DNA from: Temnothorax longispinosus
Lineage: Eukaryota; Arthropoda; Insecta; Hymenoptera; Formicidae
DNA length: 64,000 nucleotides
Reading direction: 5' to 3'
NCBI RefSeq assembly: GCF_030848805.1
Contig: NC_092361.1
Span: 20,047,406-20,111,405, forward strand
In this document: positions 46,258-58,689 of the stretch, one piece after another
Layout: each line of letters starts with the position of its first letter
Numbering within the stretch: position 1 is the stretch's first letter
The notes under the pieces: generated by a model
What the model was told of the DNA's origin: nothing
Database searches by the model: none
Seen by the model: only the letters and a program-made list of their open reading frames with translations
Translations under genes and position numbers: made by a program

Positions 46258-48189
46258 GTAATCAGTGACGATTTAAAGCGATCCGCTTTAAGCAAGCGCA
46301 ACACGATCAATCTTATAAAAAACCTACTAGACATGCGATACTTGACATTTTCTATCTGTACGTCGCGCGTCGCTGTAATTCAATAAAAAATGAACTAGAA
46401 GAGCAAAAAAAAAAAGTTTCCACGCAACAGTAACGAGGAGAAATGCATGGATGCGGAAAAGGGACGTGGTACGGGCTCCGGTATTTCCCTGTTTTCTAAC
46501 AGAGACCATTCTCGAGAGTTGAATTATAGGAGGAACGCGATAGGTGGTCCCAGACGGGTTGACTTCTTTCGCAAGCGAGATAATCGAAGTCTAAATAAAT
46601 AAAAACATTTCTCCCCTCGCTTCGTCGGCACGCTCGGCTCGAGCTTCTCGTCAGTTTGCCAGAATTGAGTTTGACATCGCAACGAAATAAAACGTAGAAT
46701 TGGTCGTTAGAAATTTCCTCGACGAGATAGAAACGCTCTAACATGTCAAAATCGCAATTGATTGGTGTCACTGTCCTGACAAATGATAATTCCAATAATA
46801 AATTACCATGCATGCAAATTATTATTACAACACGCGATAAAGACAACTCACGACTCATTGCGTTGACTCATTGAATAAAGCAGTACGAGTTATCCTTAAA
46901 ATTGCATTATCACTCGTGGTGAAGTTCCCAGTTACAAGTTATCGCATTACGTACATACGAGTGTGCATTCTAGCGTCGATTTTACGTCAGACAGACAACA
47001 ACAGCAACCTTCTCCATGGTTTATTAGGCCGAGATCGTTGTCCACTTCACTTTCGATTCGGAATATCAGCGGGTGGGCATACCTGACAGCTGGACGGCCC
47101 GATATCTGTTCGTGGTATTATTAACGTTTACGAAAATATACGAACGTTAGCCGCAGAGTCGAAGGGCGAGGTCGAAGCGAAATTAGCTGTCCGATACTAA
47201 TTAGCTTTCAATCTAATTCCGCGCGGAGCTTATAATCGCCGGCCGAACGAAATCGGAGCCGATTGATTTGCTTCGAAAATCGAACGGTGCGGCGCTTTGC
47301 GAGCCTTCAACGTAAATGAATGGTTGGATCTTAATTGCGGATTGAACATAACTTGACATCTCATATAATTTCTCAGAGTCAATTTTAATATGTTGACTAA
47401 AAGGTACGAATTAAAATAAAAACGTAGCATAAAAGTTACTTAAAGTCAGAAATCGATTAAAAATAAATTGGAATATTATAGCAACTGTTTATAAAAATAG
47501 ACCTCAATATATTATAAAAATCGTATATCGCAAATACCTATATCGTAATGTCAAATTACTAAAATAAACTAAAACAACTATAAATATGTATCTTTAAATA
47601 ATCCTCATACAATTCAGAAAAATAAGAAGCAGTTCGTTATTATTAACGACTTATAAAACGAAGTCGGATGTGGCTGGAGCAATAACATTCGGCGATTTGC
47701 AATCGTAATTTCCCGGGGCATCGCACACGGAATTCCCGAGATACATTTGTACATATTGATATCGACGTGCCTTTACAGTCGTCCGCAAATCGCCGGGAGT
47801 GTACGAGCTGAATTATTCAAGGGAACGGGACACGGCCTGCGGGCCTCCGGACTCCGATATCGGCCGGGACGTTCGACGTCTCCTCGAGATATCGAGAAAC
47901 AGAGAAGAGGCTAAACGGTGGGATCGGATACACAGGGAAGCGAGTGGGGATGCGAAAGGTCAAGTCTAGCTTGCCGTCCGTCGTAGCCTCTCACGAAAGC
48001 GTGTGCCCTGCGACTGAAAGAAGACCCGATTTACATATTTATTCCACGAGGAAGATCCCATCAGATAGATGGAAAACGTCGTGACGTTCTATTGAGCGCG
48101 ACGGTCGGCAAAAATCACGATCGCCATCCGCGTCTCTTCCGTGATCGAGGGCTCCTGATCAGCATCACTTCAGGAATAATATAAAAGGG
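46258..48189. other. Non-coding, mixed
   Basis: A11 run at 46405-46415. A 120-codon ATG frame on the minus strand (46496-46858) has no signature I know. 47400-47640 is AT-rich; 47090-47330 and 47640-48170 are CpG-richer and repeat-free. Confidence 0.6.
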
Positions 48190-48228
48190 AACAAAAATAA
48201 ACGAATAAATAAACGAACGAATAAATCG
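48190..48228 (+). repeat. (AAACGAATA)n degenerate repeat
   Basis: AATAAACGAATAAATAAACG-type sequence, units of 4 and 8-9 bases, similar to the shorter run at 17713-17735. Confidence 0.7.
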
Positions 48229-48244
48229 TTTTCTGAGTTTAAAA

Positions 48245-48374
48245 ATCCGGATAAAGATATTTTACATATAGGTATTTTAAATTAATAGAGGGTCGAACAT
48301 TATACCTCTATTAATTTTTAATTATTCACTGGCGACTCAAACTCTCTTGTTAGGTATTTTAAATATATCCGGAT
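48245..48374. repeat. Nested repeat element, 130 bp
   Basis: The ends are the self-complementary octamer ATCCGGAT (48245-48252, 48367-48374). Inside them TAGGTATTTTAAAT occurs twice as a perfect 14-bp direct repeat (48269-48282, 48351-48364). Between these copies a perfect 13-bp hairpin pairs 48279-48291 with 48305-48317. Three repeat layers in 130 bp suggest a small mobile or slipped-replication unit; it has no coding capacity. Confidence 0.6.
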
Positions 48375-50877
48375 GTTATCCTTGCAGCGTACTTTCTATA
48401 TTTGATCGTAAATTTTGAATAAATATCTTGCTAAAAGATAATTTTTGTAAACCTTACATTATGATATTTCTGTTGAAATTATTGCTAACGAAAGCCAGGT
48501 TGTTGTGCTCTTTATTGGATGCGTATACTAATGCACAATTCTCTCGTCGGCCGAGTGCATCGCGCGCGACACTCGACGAAAATCCTTTATCTTCAAATCG
48601 CCGGAGATAATTTGGTCGGTGTAGACACGGCAAATATCTGTACAAGAGATCGGAATAAGGGTTGGCGTGGCGGTGGCGGGCGGGGTCGGCGCGTGGAAAG
48701 TCTATGTAGGTTATAGGGGGACGGGATCACTAATACAGGAGATGTTTGCGAACCTGTTAATAATGCCGCGTTTGCTCGCCGGGTTATTAGTGATAGCAAA
48801 CACTTAAATTGTTCTACCGTGGATTAGTAATAGGCACAGCTGCAAAACTCCGGCCGGCTGCGCGTAAGCTTTTCTCGATGGCACGTCGAGTCATTTCGCC
48901 AAAGATCAAAATTTGTAAGCAAGCGTTCTTATCGAATATTTCTTGTAAGTGTAATATCATTCCTAAATTATCGCGAGAAATCCTTTATAATTACATTTTC
49001 TATTCAATTACACAAAATTGTACATATATTACTCTATACCCCATTGACCATTTCATAATTTAAAAAATATACCTATATATATGTAACAAAAACTCTAAAA
49101 AGAGATATATACAGTCTCGAAATATATTGCAGATACTTCTATTGTGCATTTATCTTTTTAAATTTATTTCACTCTAAAAACAAATAATCGTTTTCTTTTT
49201 CTTGAAAAAGCGTGATGGAACTTTCTTCTCCAACTTTGGCTTATACGATAGCACGGCCAAATTTCGATAAGTCGCGTGTTTGTCGAGGTATCGCTTCAGC
49301 CGCGATACAATCTTACTTTCGTATAACGCATAGGGCGCGGCTCGGTATATTCTCCGGTAACAGCTCTTCCTGTAAAAGCCCTTTCCAGGGCGCGAGCAAT
49401 GCCGGCGTGCGCGGCGTTATATCCCCCAGGATCCACCTTGAACACATCCAGCGAAAACCAAACTGGTTTAGCTTTAAGCACGTTAGGTACCCCTTTAATA
49501 GCTTATAGGTAAACAAAATTAACATATCTTAACAGCGTTAAGAATTTCCGCGTATACCCCGCTCCACACCGTTGCAGCCCCGGGCAGACGACGGGGCTAA
49601 AGGGGTAAGTTTGTTAAGTAGCGACGAGCGCGAAACCGCCACGAGGAACGGTGCCGAAGACACGCGATACCAAAGATACGCGATCTTCAGGACGTCGTCT
49701 TATATTTTCCTGGATGTGCCCGGATTATGATACCCGTAAGACGGGTCGATTTCATCCCTTTGGCTCTTCTTCCGAAATTCGTAGGATATTTCTACTAAAA
49801 GCCTTCGATAATAATATTTCTGTGTTTTGCATTCTCGAGCTTAACTTTATCTTCAGCTTTATCCTCACCGACGAAAATTATTTCACTCTAAATCACCTTT
49901 ATTTTCGGCACGAAGGGAATAAATGATAATATCGTGTGCAGCTGAACGCATTGTCATCGCGCGACAAATGGGCGGATCAGAATGTTTTAGACTAATCCGC
50001 CGCAAAGGACAAATTTATGTAGGGTATATCTGCGTTACGAGAATAGAGAGGTTTCATAATATATTCGCGCGACGGATATTTCTAGTTAACTTGAACAATA
50101 TTGATTCAGAACAGAATGCGAAGGCGAAACCACGATGACGGATGAATATCCATCGCGATGCCGCGACAAAATATTTATTCGCGACGGTACACGATCTCGG
50201 AACATATTTTGGCATCTGTTCGCACTTTCATGTTACTCAACCGGGCATAGATACATAATGAGCGTCCTTTGTATTAGCATACCTGTAACGCGACGTAATA
50301 GATGCAGTGCCGCCGGCGTTAAACAGCGAGCATCGCGTTTTGGCATCGGCGAGCAATCGCCATCTATCAGCCATCAAAAGGGGATCAGTCGCGTAAACCC
50401 GCGTCTTTCTTGTAAATTTCCGTTGCCTGCAGGACGTTGCGAAATATGTCCGAAACCCCGGGCGGATTGGCTTGCTGACAGTTCTCGGCGCAGCATAATT
50501 CGTTCCGTCGAGTCGAACATCGTTACATTAATATTCTGGCAACGTCGTTCTCCAAATGGTTACTTCACGTGATTTTAATTTCTCCGCGTTCCTTGCAACG
50601 GCCGTCCTACTCTCTTTGGCTTGCAGATTTCACCGCGACATTCGCGATCCACGAAAAAAAAAACCCCCGGCTTTTGATCGTTGCATATGCGCGCGAACTG
50701 CCATATCCCTGCGCCGACCCTAGCGAAATCTCTTCGTCGAAATGCACGGGGCATAATTCTAAGAGCTAGCAAAAGAACCCACGATTAAGGAGAGCGATAT
50801 TAAATATATGAAACGTAAACTTGAAATTATTTTGCGATTCAAAACACGGCAATTTATAAAAGACATTAACACTCGCC
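48375..50877. other. Non-coding, mixed
   Basis: AT-rich at 48375-48480 and 48920-49200. A 145-codon plus frame (50135-50572) has no family signature. A14 ends the stretch (50878-50891). Confidence 0.6.
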
Positions 50878-51760
50878 AAAAAAAAAAAAAAGAAAGGAAA
50901 GTTGGAGAAGACAATGGCAGTGAGAACCCAAGAAAAAAAGAAAGAGTTTAGAGACGAAGAAGAATCAATGGTCTCGCGACGACTGCAGAAATTTCGAGCC
51001 GAAGAGACACAAATGCATCGCGATGAAATACTCAACGACAGCGCATTCACGGTGAATCGTTATGGTGGGTCTTTATGCTCACAACAAAGCATAAATATGG
51101 CTGATTCGCCTAAGGCTGCCTTTGTACAGGTTACACTGGCTGATCCACTATCGAGATATCTGCGTGGGACGTGTGTGGGGTGCGCTATTCTGTATCGTTG
51201 AGCATCCCAGACGACACGTCGACTACCAAAAATCAGAGAAAACGAGACGAGAGTGAAGCGCGATCGTAAATACGGCGTTCTGCGTATTTCACACCCCACA
51301 GAAACGCCACGTTTAAAAGGGCCTCCCTACGAGTAACAAAATTCTGCAGCTTCAATAAAATGATTGAATAACAGTCATTAAAATCACGATTTATATTCTT
51401 TATCGCGATTAAAACACGGTCTCCCTAAAAAAATGACAGTATGATGATAAAGATTGCGTTAAATGCATTTGAGAACACTTTGAAATTCGAGTAGCTCTAG
51501 TAAGACAAGCATACTCTTCGAATAATGACGGACGAAAGCGCTCTCGATTACTATCGAGAGTATATGTATTTCGAGTCCCGTGAGTCATGAGTGATGACGG
51601 TATGTCGTCGTTGTCGGGTCGTACACTCTCGGCTGCGGAGAGAGTCAATGCCAGAAATAATATCGGTATACTCGTACGTCGGTGGAGGCGGGGGTGATGT
51701 CCTAACATCATCGGTTAACGAACTATATTTATCCGGCGGGTTCATCCGCGGCTTCTTTCT
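50878..51760. other. A14 run and mixed non-coding
   Basis: Fourteen A residues at 50878-50891 lead into a purine-rich patch. The following 99-codon frame (50902-51201) reads as Glu/Lys/Arg-rich coiled-coil-like sequence but starts at TTG. Confidence 0.55.
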
Positions 51761-51792
51761 CCCCCCCCCTCTCCCCCCTCTCCCCCGCCCCT
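51761..51792 (-). other. C9/C6/C5/C4 run: quadruplex and i-motif candidate
   Basis: On the plus strand C9-TCT-C6-TCT-C5-G-C4 fits within 32 bases; the minus strand therefore carries four long G-runs with 3-, 3- and 1-base loops. This is the strongest quadruplex motif in the window. Confidence 0.8.
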
Positions 51793-52774
51793 CTCTGCCG
51801 CTTCGCCTGTTCCGCTTCTTGCTCCTCCTTCTCGTTGCCCCTCAACTTGTTCTTGTTCCTCGACGTCCCTTTCTCCTTATGATCCTCGCCTCTTTGTGAC
51901 AGACAAGAATTCGAGATACACGAAATCTGCACTTTCCAAATTGGCGCATTCAACCTTTTGGGTCCCCGGAATTATTCATGAGCCCGCTGAAAAGCCAGCC
52001 CGCGACGAGTCGTGATGGTATTAAGATGTCGTGCGTATTTGTTGAAATATTCGCGGTGCGCGAGACATGTACACGCGAAAATTCGCGTGTGCAACCTTGT
52101 GCGCCAGAATTAATTCCGAGTCCACTGTAAAGCCAGCTTGGAGCTCCGAGCGATTATTTCGAAACGCTGGAGTGTGACGTTAAAGAAAGCGTAATGCGAA
52201 TGTTCGCGGATAATGTCTCGAGATTCGGAATGCAGCGTTTACGCGTTGATGATTGTCGGCCGTCAGTTACGCAGCATTCTTGCGCGTTAAATCGTGATGA
52301 GTTAAGTCTAATAGAATGAATTATAGCGCCGTTCGACGGAGTGTTGTATAAAATAGAAAGCGCGCGACGTTACTTTCGCGGGTTTGCGGATTTGATCGTG
52401 AAAGTTCACGGTATTCACACGAAAAATTCGAGTGCCCGAGGCACATTCTCGAACGCGCTCGTATTTTTGCAAATCTCCCGATATGTCTCGCGCAATAAAT
52501 CCGAGGTATAGGTATATTAAAAAAAGCGGAATTCGCGAGAAAGTAAAGCCCCAGCAAGGTATTAGACCATATATGTATATATTTTAATCGTTACTAACTC
52601 GACGTTTAATTTATGTCTTATAGGACAAAGAGAAATCATTACGCCCCGGGATATGAATGCACACACACAACTCTTAGATTATCTTAAAATAAAGATACTC
52701 GCACGAAGATTAAACGACTATTGCTGTATCTCGAGTCAAGCTCCGAGCGGAGGAAGCTCGCCGGTCAATTTAAA
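51793..52774. other. Non-coding with diverged 31-bp duplication
   Basis: GAATTATTCATGAGCCCGCT-type sequence at 51969-51999 recurs at 52107-52137 with 24 of 31 bases identical, 138 bp apart. A near-perfect 12-bp inverted repeat (52068-52093) lies between. TTCGCG and TCACG words are frequent to 52420. Confidence 0.6.
52068..52093. repeat. Inverted repeat, 12-bp arms
   Basis: ACACGCGAA (52071-52079) pairs with TTCGCGTGT (52082-52090) across AA; the arms extend to 52068 and 52093 with one mismatch. Confidence 0.6.
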
Positions 52775-53230
52775 GGAAATAAAAGATGACTAAAAAACTG
52801 AAAAAGCCCAGGCGTGTGACATGTACGTATTTGTTATCCCTCGATCGCCAAAGGGCCCCAGATAAATACGCAGCCCCCTACCATCGCGGGCGGACTAAGG
52901 GGTTATACGGGGGCCGGTGATAAACAGTGTCGCTCATTCACAATGGCCGGCGAACACGCATTAAAGCGGACTAATATGAAGTGTATTAATGCGCGCGGCA
53001 TTGTCTAACCCATGGCGTACACGGCTACTGTCGTGGGGCCCGGCTTTATCCCACCGTGGGGGGCCCAGCGGTGCCCGCGTACGTATACGGGGTCTCCTCG
53101 ATATACCTGGTGACTTTTTAAGGAACCCCGCGATGAGACCGGGTGGGAGGTATTTACTTATATCATTATGCTGATTTTATTACCCCGTGATGCGACGACC
53201 ATTCCTCGAAGAGGCGTTACAAATGCGTTT
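52775..53230. promoter_or_regulatory. Enhancer-like segment with paired motifs
   Basis: Repeat-free 450 bp with GCGGACTAA twice (52890-52898, 52966-52974), SOX-type cores facing each other (ACAATGG 52940-52946, CATTGT 52999-53004), CATTAA/TTAATG inverted words, several ATAAA/TTTATC cores and GTGGGGCCC repeated near 53033-53065. The motif pairing is seen; the function is inferred. Confidence 0.22.
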
Positions 53231-55139
53231 TGCCCGCTTCAAATCTGTATAATCTGCGAAAGAAAGTCCCTCTGTACGGTCGCAGGTAGGAAAGAACCGA
53301 CAGTAATCAAAAATTTTTATCAGCTTCTTCTTAGTCGATCTAATCATTTGAACGTACGATACGCAAGATAAACGCCGCAAACGAGTGATGTATGATACAA
53401 AAAGGAATGCAAACATCTCTCTATGCATCCTCATAGCTAGGATATTACGTTCTTTCGCGATTGTAACGGCTACGGTGGTTATTCATACGATTTAGTATAG
53501 CGGCCACATGATAACAAAATACGCAACAGTTAACTACTAATATAATGTAATAAAAATGTAAATATGTTTTTCTTATTATCACTAAAGCATATCGATGATA
53601 ATTATTTATTAAAATGGTTATATTTCCAAAAGATAAACTGCGTGACTCTTTTTTGAGAAATACAGCACTCATTGATGAATGAGCAGATATCGGAAAAAAC
53701 GGAAACGACATTAAGAGTGTAAAAATGTAAAGCACACCCCATACGGAGCCAATCGCGGGGTGCTGCAAGCTAGTTCTGCCCACCGGTCTAAATTATGAGG
53801 TCGCCGGCCAGCTCGCACCACGCATAAATGATTGCTCGTGTTATGTTAAACATCCGGGCATGGAGAGCTGCCCCGAGAGCTCACCCACGAGACATCCGAT
53901 GGAAGTGGAAGAGGAGCGGTTGGATAAAAGAGGAAGAGGTGGAGGCAAAAGTTATTTATCTCGAGCAGTCGCATGAGCAAGGATTTTGAATAATTCCTAC
54001 CGGTGGAAGAGCCGAGAATGTTGCCCCGTAGGGCACGTCGTTATCTATAAATACACCTTTTAAACTTAAATAACATTTCGAAAACGCGCTTGCTTGCAAA
54101 ATCTTACAACTCAATCTTCATAACTTCTCCCATAATACATATAATAATCGAACATGAAAAAAATCGTTTTTTAGTGAAGTATATACTTCGCTGGTGTACA
54201 TCAAATTTATATACCATTATTTATTTGTAAATGTAAATTCTTACTAATTTTTTAATGTAACGTGCATATATGTTAACTATTAAAATTTTCTTCTTATTGC
54301 GGTGCAATCGAGAACATTACATCACGGATAAAGCGGCTAATAAATCATGGAAAAAGAAATCTTTGAATTAGTGAAACCAATCTGCAGGGTGCTGAGGGAA
54401 GTTCAGTTCTCGTAGACACACGAGTGCCTTAGGAATCGGCCGGAAGATCGGTCTGGTCAGTGGTCAGCGGGGAAAAAAGACATATTAGAAACATCATAAT
54501 GCCAGAACGAAGCTATGTTCCAATTTATAACTGGATGATATCGCGATAAAGGCTCAGGTTCGAGGCATTGTGTTTGGTACGGATTCATTCTTGATGTTGC
54601 AGCAGGCATCGACTGCCTGGGTGGGGTCTTGGTTCCTTGGTGGGCCTAACTCAGGATATCCTTTTGATATCCTGTTAACTAATGCCCGCCATTCATTACT
54701 GACGTACGGGGAGATCTATGTTTTACGTGTAAATAATATACCATCCCGGTAAAAGATTCGCCATGATCCTAATTATTATGCAACATTGACGCATGCGAAC
54801 TCTTTCATTAAATACCGTTAATCTTTTTAATCGCAAAGAAAAGATTAAGTCGTTATGTCTTCCAGCGTATCGCAGAGTTTTATAGACAAAACTGTAGTAT
54901 GTAAGTATCTCCAGATACTAATTCTTCTGCTATTTTATTATTTTTACATATAAAGAAATAATTCTATAGAATCTTTTTTATTACTATTATTCTCTCTATC
55001 TTTTACAAAATAATATATGTGATTGCCAATGATGCCGCTGATTTTCTTTGCCCTTGATTTTTGCCCGAAATCTAAGACATTCGTGACGTTTCTGCTCTCC
55101 ATGTTTATGGTTTTATTATGTAACAAATGTTCAGTTCGC
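53231..55139. other. Non-coding, mixed
   Basis: 53500-53640, 54100-54300 and 54860-55080 are AT-rich; 53760-54030 is GC-richer. Holds the hairpin at 54652-54674. No convincing frame. Confidence 0.6.
54652..54674. repeat. Hairpin CAGGATATC/GATATCCTG
   Basis: Nine perfect pairs around CTTTT. Confidence 0.6.
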
Positions 55140-55460
55140 GAGACTGCAGTCAGTATGTTTACGACTGATGCCAGAGTCCGGTAGTGTCTCTATATTCGGT
55201 TTCGGTTCTCGACCGCAAAGCTGCTCAACATGTATCAGTGTCCACGTACGACGTATGTGCAGACATCAGAGGAAGAGGACGTAGGTGAGGCTAGGTCCGG
55301 ACGAGAGCGAGGTGCCTGCATTGTTGCAGGTCCATTGTTAGGCCTGAGTCAGAAGAGAGGTAGGCCTGGCCACATTGGTACCGCCTACCAGACTGACCCC
55401 GACGTGGAAGGACCAGGCCAACGACGTCCTGCCTCTCCGATCATCCTTTGCCTCTCGCTA
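55140..55460 (+). other. Isolated GC-richer island, exon-like
   Basis: A 320-bp island between AT-rich flanks. It holds an ATG frame from 55230 (121 codons to 55595) whose first 18 codons are followed by a good 5' splice-site match, TAG|GTGAGG, at 55285. CCTGCA-TTGT-TGCAGG forms a 6-bp hairpin near 55316. The product is unknown to me, and the exon idea is weak without an acceptor. Confidence 0.2.
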
Positions 55461-58017
55461 AATTTTCAAATAACGAAATTCAAATCACCTAGTCCTCTTG
55501 ATATCTCTGATACTCTTTATTTTACAGCATTTATATTTTGGCACCATAAATTAACCATTTTTTTCGTAAATAGAACAATTAAATATGTTTTCTAGACGTA
55601 ATTAATTTCATATCTGTTCGTAAAATAGCTGTCAGGTGTTAAAAGAAATAATTCTGAATCTAAAGTTATCATAGTGTTTCGCTTTTAAATTCTTTTCACG
55701 TATTACGTATCGCACATGCAAATGAAGCAACTTCTCCAACGTGAGTCAGCCGTGATAATCGTAGTCCTTACCTTGACTTCATTCAATAATTTACACAGCA
55801 ATCGTCCGCGTAATCTCGAGAAACCCATACATTCTTGCCAATCAAAAATTTGACGATAAGAATTCAAGATTTTAATTAATCTTTTGATTCTTTTTGTTGC
55901 CCTCCAATAATTTATTTTTACTAGGAACAATCGTTAATGAAATTAGATAGATGTGAAATTTCTCTTTAAGGACTCTTAATCATGATATTATGTATCTATA
56001 GTATTCTAGTATGATATTTGTATATAGCAGAAGACAGCTATGCAAATATAATATGTCTGTTCCATTACATTAAAACGTATCGGCGAAAAGCAGAGGAATA
56101 GAAAAAAAGCGAGGAATACAGGATTAAATATAAATATTCGCGACAAGAATGCATTTTGTGTTAAAAAGTAAAGCGAAATAGTTAATAAGCCGGTGGCGGA
56201 ACTAAACCTTAACGTGCTTCGCAATCGCAAGAGGAGCAAAAATTAAGAAGATTAAAAGGTCGAAAAGCCGCTGAAAAGAGTAGGTACACCTAGCGAAGCC
56301 GGAGAAGCATTTGCGATTGTAATGTACATTAAAATTGTAATCCCCCGACAGTGTGTGGTACAGTCCTCTTATATTTTACGCAAAAGTCAAAACATTCCGG
56401 GATACGAAGAGACGGGACGAACGATCGCTCGTAATTATTCCAGGCGTTAAAATATTTTCTCATCGAATAGAGTCTATATATAATTCACAGAGTAGTATAT
56501 ATTCCCACGTATAAGACAGGAATACGAAAGCATAAAATGTTCTGAAAAATTATATTACGTGTGCTAGTCTTTACCTTCTTCCCGTTAAAACATATGTTAT
56601 ATGAATACCTCGTATCTTATAAAAAACTCTTTCGTGCTCTGCATAGAAACATCGTATTAAAACTTGGTCGTAAACTCAGAAGGTGAATAATCCTCCGTAA
56701 TTCCTTAAATGACGATATTTTTTCTCACAAAATCGGCAATCGTAATCTTTAAAGCGTATGAGATTTATTATCAAAATGCAATTACTCGGAAATATTTTTT
56801 TCGAATTTATGACGGAATTTATCGAAATCACGTCCAATTATTTGGATTCGCGTACTTTCCAAAGAACGTTCGTTTCTTTGGAATTACGAAGAGACGAACT
56901 TCGTTCTTGTTCCACGAAACGGTACGAAAATTACGGCTGTAACCATGATCCCTTTTATCACGCGACTTAAAGCCAACGATAAAATCTTCATCCAATGATA
57001 AAATACAAAGACGCGTTACATCGGCGGCGATCTACAAAAAGTAACGTCTTTACCGTCGCGTGCGACAGAAGCGGCGACATTATATCGTTCATTTCTCGAA
57101 TCGTGGCGAACGATCTTCCGTAATTATGCGAGACGGTGGGACGATTTTCTCACGGGACGAGCTCGCCGTACGGGCCACAAAATGATGATCTCCACCAAAT
57201 GAACCGCCGATGACGCTGACTGTCATGCGACGGGCGCACGACCATCCTCGTTGTACCCGCTCGCTAACAAGCCCCATTGCCACTTTATTATCGCGGCCGG
57301 ATCGCCCAGGAATAGCCACAAATCACGTGGAACTGGTTATCCGGTGCGTCATACGCGCTCCTACGTTCGTATATCTCCGGAACGGCATTACCTACCGGAG
57401 TACTTAAACTGGTTCACCTATATGAAATACGATGGTGAAGCGTTCACGTGATGGCAAGCCCGGACAGCAGGTAGATCTCTCCGAAACTTACCACGAGCCG
57501 CGATTATTATTCACGGCCACTTTGATTGCATAATTAGAGCGTGTCACCGAGAGGCAGTCGTCGCTCTAGTTCGAAAAGGTAACGTTATGAAAATTTCGGA
57601 GCTGTTATCTGAAGCGATCGTAAGGATTCGTGAGAAATTTTGAACCCGACATAGTTCACGCTCTATGATCTGACATAATAAATCTTTGCGGCAACTAACT
57701 TTCTCAGCAAAAAAATATTTGACAGTATGGAATTTTATGTATTCATAAATATAACGATATGAAACCTGTATAGACTGTAATTCTGAATTAATAATTTTAA
57801 TAAATAAATAAATCAAATTTTGAAAGAATTAACTTCATTAGATTTTTCTACACAATGTTTATATACAGTGAGTAGGAGAAACTTGATTTGTTTTTAGATA
57901 TAACTACCGAAACCTATATTAGAATACGTTTAAAAATTATTATTAAAATTATGTAAATAAATTGGTTCATAGATTATACAGATATTACTGCATTTAGTTG
58001 ATCAGAATGAGAAAATT
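55461..58017. other. Non-coding, AT-rich with one ridge
   Basis: AT-rich at 55480-55720, 55880-56260, 56440-56800 and 57680-57990; 57020-57530 is GC-richer and CpG-dense. Frames under 95 codons, none recognisable. Confidence 0.65.
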
Positions 58018-58548
58018 TCAACAATGTGTGACGTGTCTTACTAAGATCAAAATTATCGTTACGGGATATCGATTGCAGAAGTCAGCTTGATCGCGCAATC
58101 CCGTTCGGCCATCGACTTTTCGATGACCTCGCGTTAACTGCCCGATATCCTTTAAAGTGGGAAGATCAATGCCCACGCTCAGCCCTAAATCACGCTTATG
58201 ACAGGAACAGATGTATACTAGTCCGCCCTGTCGCGAATAGTCCTCGCAATAAGGCACCATACAAGCCGCGGTGTACCTGGCTTGGCCTCTGCAGTAGCCC
58301 TCGTTTGGCTCTCTTCTCGTTTTGGATCTACGAATGCACCGACATCGTGTCGCACCGATACTCGTGTCGGCTAACCGAGCCGGGCAACCGGGAAAAGAAT
58401 ACTCGCGACGCGTATGTAAAGACGATTGTATATCTGTATCAATTGTATGCATATGCGGGGCCCTCCACCTCTGCCGACTTCTTCTTCGGTTGCCAACACA
58501 GTCTATGGGTATATACGTACCGTACGTATATTTGTCGCGTTTAACCAT
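58018..58548 (-). other. 176-codon antisense frame, Cys-rich centre
   Basis: ATG at 58546-58548 and open for 531 bp. Eleven Cys residues include a cluster at positions 69, 71, 86, 96, 101, 114 and 116 (two C-x-C pairs), a spacing seen in small disulfide-bonded extracellular domains. There is no signal peptide at the ATG, and I match it to no family. The plus strand is open over the same ridge too, which points to low stop density rather than selection. Confidence 0.15.
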
Positions 58549-58620
58549 TATATGGTTTATCGTTATTGTTCGTCACCGACGGGAGTACCTAAGGCCCCCC
58601 CTCGAAACACGATGCGAGGG

Positions 58621-58658
<38 letters not shown>

Positions 58659-58681
58659 CAAAGAGAAAAAAAAGGAAAGAT
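58621..58681 (+). repeat. (GA)n tract
   Basis: About a dozen GA units (58629-58652) grading into AAGAGA and A8-containing purine sequence. Confidence 0.9.
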
Positions 58682-58689
58682 ACGATTAA

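Noticed and set aside
46496..46858. 120-codon ATG frame on the minus strand
   Set aside because: No signature, no splice or polyadenylation context; one such frame is expected by chance.
50902..51201. 99-codon frame with coiled-coil-like start
   Set aside because: Starts at TTG, and the charged start comes from the purine-rich patch after A14.
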